9,301 nucleotides of DNA from CAVOBC01 sp963693635 (lineage in GTDB: Bacteria > Pseudomonadota > Gammaproteobacteria > Pseudomonadales > Azotimanducaceae): contig CAVOBC010000176.1 in the NCBI GenBank assembly GCA_963693635.1, positions 1 to 9,301 of the forward strand. The letters run 5' to 3'. The notes beneath the pieces are model-generated. The model ran no database searches and had not been told where the DNA came from. It worked only from the letters and a program-made list of their open reading frames with translations. This document shows positions 6,591-9,301 of the stretch, in pieces. Every line of letters starts with the position of its first letter. Position 1 is the stretch's first letter. A program made the translations under genes and the position numbers.

Positions 6591-8582
6591 CTAATTGCCT
6601 GGGGCTGACGTGTGCCTGGCTGCGGCTTCGACGGCGTCGGCGTACTCGCGCGTCAGGCCGGACGCGACGAGCGATTCCCAGCTACGAATTGGCAGGGCCA
6701 GCAACCGGGCGCGCAGGTTGCTGTTAAGTTCGATGATCCTCGCATCTGCATCTGCATCTGCATCGTTATCGCTATCGGCATCGCGCGGGTCAATATGCGC
6801 AAGCCGCGTGAGCGCGTCGAGTGCGAAGCCCACGTTGAAGACGTTGTCGTCCTGTTCCGCAATGTCGATCAGACACGCGATCAGCGGTTCAAGCGTGGTC
6901 CCGAGTCTGTGCGCGCCGTGCGAGCAGATGATGACGAGGGACCACAGGGCATTCTCGCGGACGGCTGACCGCACCGGGTTGAAGCGGGGCACGGAATAGT
7001 CAATACCGATGCCTTCACAGACGTCGCTTTCATCGGTTGGACGCACGAACTTGATGCTGCGATCCTGCGCCTGATCCATGCTCAGGCGGTTTACCTCCCG
7101 CCCCAGACAATCGATCAAGACGCTGGCGCAGTCGGGGATGAGGTCGTCGGCGTCCCCGCCTGCGACTGCTCGTCTTGCGAGGCAGCCGATGCTTCCAGCG
7201 GCGACGGAGCGAACGTATACCGACGGCTCATCTTCAAGTCGGCGACGCAGCGCATCGAGCACCTGCGAGTTGATTTGTGCGACCTCGCCGAGCCCGAATG
7301 CGCCAGCTTTGCGGACCCATTTGAGAGGTGACTCGATCGCCGAGAGAAACGTCGGGGTGGCAGCCGGTCCAACAGCAGCAAGGCCAAAGGTCGCGGCGCG
7401 CCGCACGCTCTCGCGATGTGAAAAGAGGGCATTGCCGAGATGGCTGGTGGCGAGTTCGGGGTCACCTATCGCTGCGAGTTTGTACGCGGCACCAATCCGG
7501 CGTGGCTCGGCGATGTCGCCTGTCTCTTTCAATTGCACCTGTAAATCGTCGGCGAGGCGCCTGCGTGCCGCATCGCCGAGTGCGGCGGCATCGGGCGTCG
7601 CGGGCGGATTGGTGCCCGTTTGCAAAAAGTGATGTTGGGCACGCCAGACAATCGTGGCGTCATCGGGTGCATTGGTGCGGTCGATGCCGGTTAACTCGTC
7701 CAGCCCCTGCGCCGTCCAGTCGAATTCTGTGTCGCAATCGCGGGGGTCAGGTTGGGTCGTGCGGTACAGCCAGAACCGCCACATAAAGCGCGGGTTTTCA
7801 CGCCAGTCGCTAAAGGCATCGCGGCGATGGTTGCCTCGATGAAACAGGTTGTGTGAATACAGGATCACACTGCCGGCCTGCAGCGGTCCGGCCTCGAACT
7901 GACGCAAGAGGGGCCAGCCCGTGTTGGTGACGGCATCGCGCATGCGGATGTCGTGCGCTGTGCGCTGCCCGGCGATGTCGTCCGCGTCATACGCCGAATT
8001 CGGACCACTGACGGGTCGGCGCTCCATGCCGTCGATCTGGTAGTTGAAGTCCAGATGGTCAGCGCCCGCGAAGTTGTCGTGGTTCTCCTCGTGGTTGAAG
8101 GTCCAGTACTGGGAGTATGGAATTGTCGCCGTTGGGCCCATGTCGGCACGAACTTCCTGCGGGTAATACAGCATCTCGATCTGCACCGGCTGATGGTGAC
8201 GGTGCTTGCGGCTGTTGAACGGGCCGTTGTCGTCCTTGTGCCAGTGTTGATCATGGGTGCCACTGACAAAGGGTGCGCAATGCGTGAAAGGTACGACTGC
8301 CCAGTTGGGGCCCACCAGCTGGTCGCACGCCTCGATGAGGCCCGGTGCGCGCAGGATCTCCAGAACATCCGGTATGCCAGTGGTGGTGACCGGCTTTTTC
8401 GCGCTGAAGACCGCGTGCTCGTCCGCGTAGATGCGCGCGTGGATCTCATCAGGGACGCCCAGCGTCGATGGCGGCAGAATGACGAGTCCGCGGCTCGCGA
8501 AATCCTTCGACAGTTGGTCGAGATCAATCGAAGGGGCATCTGCACCGGATCGAGGCGGGCTTGTGGCTGCCGTCCTATTCAT
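6591..8582 (-). CDS. Phytanoyl-CoA dioxygenase (PhyH) domain fused to a HEAT-repeat domain
   Basis: In this 663-residue protein, residues about 20-300 form a PhyH-type Fe(II)/2-oxoglutarate dioxygenase. HWHKDDNGPF gives the HxD metal ligands (His115, Asp117). The distal His is in AGSVILYSHNLFHRG (His248), and an Arg in ENPRFMWRFW (265 or 269) probably holds 2-oxoglutarate. Such enzymes hydroxylate acyl-CoAs or other small molecules in the cytosol. Residues about 335-600 form helical HEAT-like repeats: RRIGAAYKLAAIGDPE, RESVRRAATFGLAAVG, KWVRKAGAFGLGEVA, VYVRSVAAGSIGCLA, and, after a gap, VRENALWSLVIICSHG and NVGFALDALTRLA. These usually bind proteins. Ordinary PhyH proteins have about 250-300 residues and lack such a tail. 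An Asp/Ala-rich linker at about 600-614 comes from a short DNA repeat. The ATG at 8582 has only a weak AGG upstream. The gene follows the VOC gene by 87 bp and precedes the GST gene by 72 bp. The substrate is unknown. Confidence 0.88.
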   Translation of the reverse strand: MNRTAATSPPRSGADAPSIDLDQLSKDFASRGLVILPPSTLGVPDEIHARIYADEHAVFSAKKPVTTTGIPDVLEILRAPGLIEACDQLVGPNWAVVPFTHCAPFVSGTHDQHWHKDDNGPFNSRKHRHHQPVQIEMLYYPQEVRADMGPTATIPYSQYWTFNHEENHDNFAGADHLDFNYQIDGMERRPVSGPNSAYDADDIAGQRTAHDIRMRDAVTNTGWPLLRQFEAGPLQAGSVILYSHNLFHRGNHRRDAFSDWRENPRFMWRFWLYRTTQPDPRDCDTEFDWTAQGLDELTGIDRTNAPDDATIVWRAQHHFLQTGTNPPATPDAAALGDAARRRLADDLQVQLKETGDIAEPRRIGAAYKLAAIGDPELATSHLGNALFSHRESVRRAATFGLAAVGPAATPTFLSAIESPLKWVRKAGAFGLGEVAQINSQVLDALRRRLEDEPSVYVRSVAAGSIGCLARRAVAGGDADDLIPDCASVLIDCLGREVNRLSMDQAQDRSIKFVRPTDESDVCEGIGIDYSVPRFNPVRSAVRENALWSLVIICSHGAHRLGTTLEPLIACLIDIAEQDDNVFNVGFALDALTRLAHIDPRDADSDNDADADADARIIELNSNLRARLLALPIRSWESLVASGLTREYADAVEAAARHTSAPGN
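6743..6764. repeat. In-frame hexanucleotide repeat inside the dioxygenase-HEAT gene
   Basis: The plus strand has CATCTG three times followed by CATC, continuing as a degenerate (ATCG)-type run to about 6785. On the coding strand it encodes alternating Asp and Ala (DNDADADADA). Slippage by one unit would add or remove two residues without breaking the frame. Confidence 0.85.
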
Positions 8583-8611
8583 TGAGATTGCCTATAGAGA
8601 GTGCTCAGCAA

Positions 8612-8669
8612 GGGGCGTCCAACGGTTAGCCCCGCAGGCCGTCTGCAGACAGAAGCTGCTGCGCAGACG
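8612..8669 (-). other. Two inverted repeats between the VOC and dioxygenase genes
   Basis: Right after the VOC stop, the minus strand has CGTCTGC and GCAGACG, 7 bp perfect with a 16-nt loop (8663-8669 and 8640-8646). The second arm overlaps the perfect palindrome GTCTGCAGAC (8641-8650). Next comes GGGGC ... GCCCC with a 12-nt loop (8633-8612). Neither is followed by a T-run. They could trim or stabilise the upstream mRNA, attenuate expression of the dioxygenase gene, or bind a regulator. Confidence 0.35.
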
Positions 8670-9301
8670 TCAAGCAGAGAGCAGGTTCCATCTGACGCCA
8701 CAGATGTCGACCTGGTCATCGTTGATGTAACAGTCCCTCGCTTTGGCGCGGCTGAGGATGTGGTCCCGGTCTGCAACTGCGATGTCGAGACCGCCCAGAC
8801 CGGTGCTGCGCCCGTCTGTGGCTTCAACAAAACGGAGCGTCACGTTGTTGATGGCGATGTTGAGCACGCTGCCATCGCGGGTGACCGGCAAGCCGGTGAC
8901 CCGTCCCCAGAGATCCGCGAGATCAACCGGGTCCGGCGACTGCAGTTCAACTGCGCGATAATCGACCGTGACGTCCTGTTTGACCTTATCCTCCCAGCCG
9001 AGACCGCCCACCGGGTTCCAGTGGCCATTGAAATCGTTGTACTGGTCCGACTCTATTTCGAGAAAAGCTGCCTTCATGTCGCCCGGGTGCAACTGGCACA
9101 GATTCCATTCGTCACGCACAGTCTCGTGCGCCACCCGCACACCGTTGTCGATTGCGTTCTGTCGAACCTGCGCCTGGGTTTCGCGGCTGTCAGCCTGCGT
9201 GATTACCATGTAGCCGCCGTCGCCATTGCGGCGGTCAAGGTAACGGCCGCCGGCGGTGCCTTCTTCTACGGGTGCAACGACCTCGAGGAAGTTCCTGCCG
9301 A
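8670..9301 (-). CDS. VOC / glyoxalase-like protein, N-terminus beyond the window
   Basis: The frame is open to the right edge and shows 209 residues; the visible ATG at 9209 is internal, since 30 well-conserved-looking residues precede it (NFLEVVAPVEEGTAGGRYL and DRRNGDGGYM). It is a vicinal-oxygen-chelate fold protein. The first module ends with QLHPGDMKAAFLEIESD, whose His and Glu are at the usual metal-ligand places (equivalent to HP..GG..LE). The second module opens with AVELQSPDPVDLADLWGRVT, continues with NVTLRFVEA, and ends GLGGLDIAVADRD. VOC members include glyoxalases, extradiol dioxygenases, epimerases and glutathione-dependent resistance enzymes; which one this is cannot be told. 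The missing N-terminus would probably hold only the first strand and helix of module 1. It is the first visible gene of the putative VOC-dioxygenase-GST-CoA transferase operon. Confidence 0.8.
   Translation of the reverse strand, partial: GRNFLEVVAPVEEGTAGGRYLDRRNGDGGYMVITQADSRETQAQVRQNAIDNGVRVAHETVRDEWNLCQLHPGDMKAAFLEIESDQYNDFNGHWNPVGGLGWEDKVKQDVTVDYRAVELQSPDPVDLADLWGRVTGLPVTRDGSVLNIAINNVTLRFVEATDGRSTGLGGLDIAVADRDHILSRAKARDCYINDDQVDICGVRWNLLSA

Noticed and set aside
8583..8625. Promoter TTGGAC / TATAGG before the dioxygenase gene
   Set aside because: The spacer would be 20 bp, too long for a normal sigma-70 promoter, and the leader would be only about ten bases.

Overview
Every gene I can support lies on the minus strand, so the window reads right to left. 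The DNA is moderately GC-rich. The Sec-type signal peptides, AGGA/GAGG ribosome binding sites, and the mix of PQQ-type sugar dehydrogenase, CaiB-type CoA transferase, GST and phytanoyl-CoA dioxygenase genes suggest an uncultured, probably marine, proteobacterium. Gammaproteobacteria is my guess, but no marker gene here fixes the taxon.

Right half (9301 to about 2876), in transcription order: a VOC/glyoxalase-like protein cut by the window edge; a 663-residue phytanoyl-CoA dioxygenase (PhyH) joined to a C-terminal HEAT-repeat domain; a long glutathione S-transferase-like protein; and a double-length class III (CaiB/BaiF) CoA transferase. The spacers are 87 bp, 72 bp and about 240 bp. The first three genes look like one operon. 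The CoA transferase either continues it or has its own control region, since its leader carries four copies of an 11-bp motif. I read the set as a possible module for CoA activation and oxidation of an unknown carboxylic acid. The substrate is not evident.

Left half (2730 to 1): a secreted PQQ-dependent aldose sugar dehydrogenase behind a candidate extended -10 promoter; a sulfotransferase that directly follows it with ATGA-type overlap; a 390-bp stretch without a recognisable gene; and a secreted beta-propeller-like protein cut by the left edge. The sulfotransferase and the propeller-like protein are both frame-disrupted. In the sulfotransferase, the PAPS-binding KTAGSS loop is in a different frame from the RNPWDR motif. 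In the propeller-like gene, a recognisable C-terminal continuation to base 1 is in another frame. Whether these are assembly indels or real decay is the main open question on this side.

There are no tRNA or rRNA genes, CRISPR arrays, insertion sequences or phage genes in the window.
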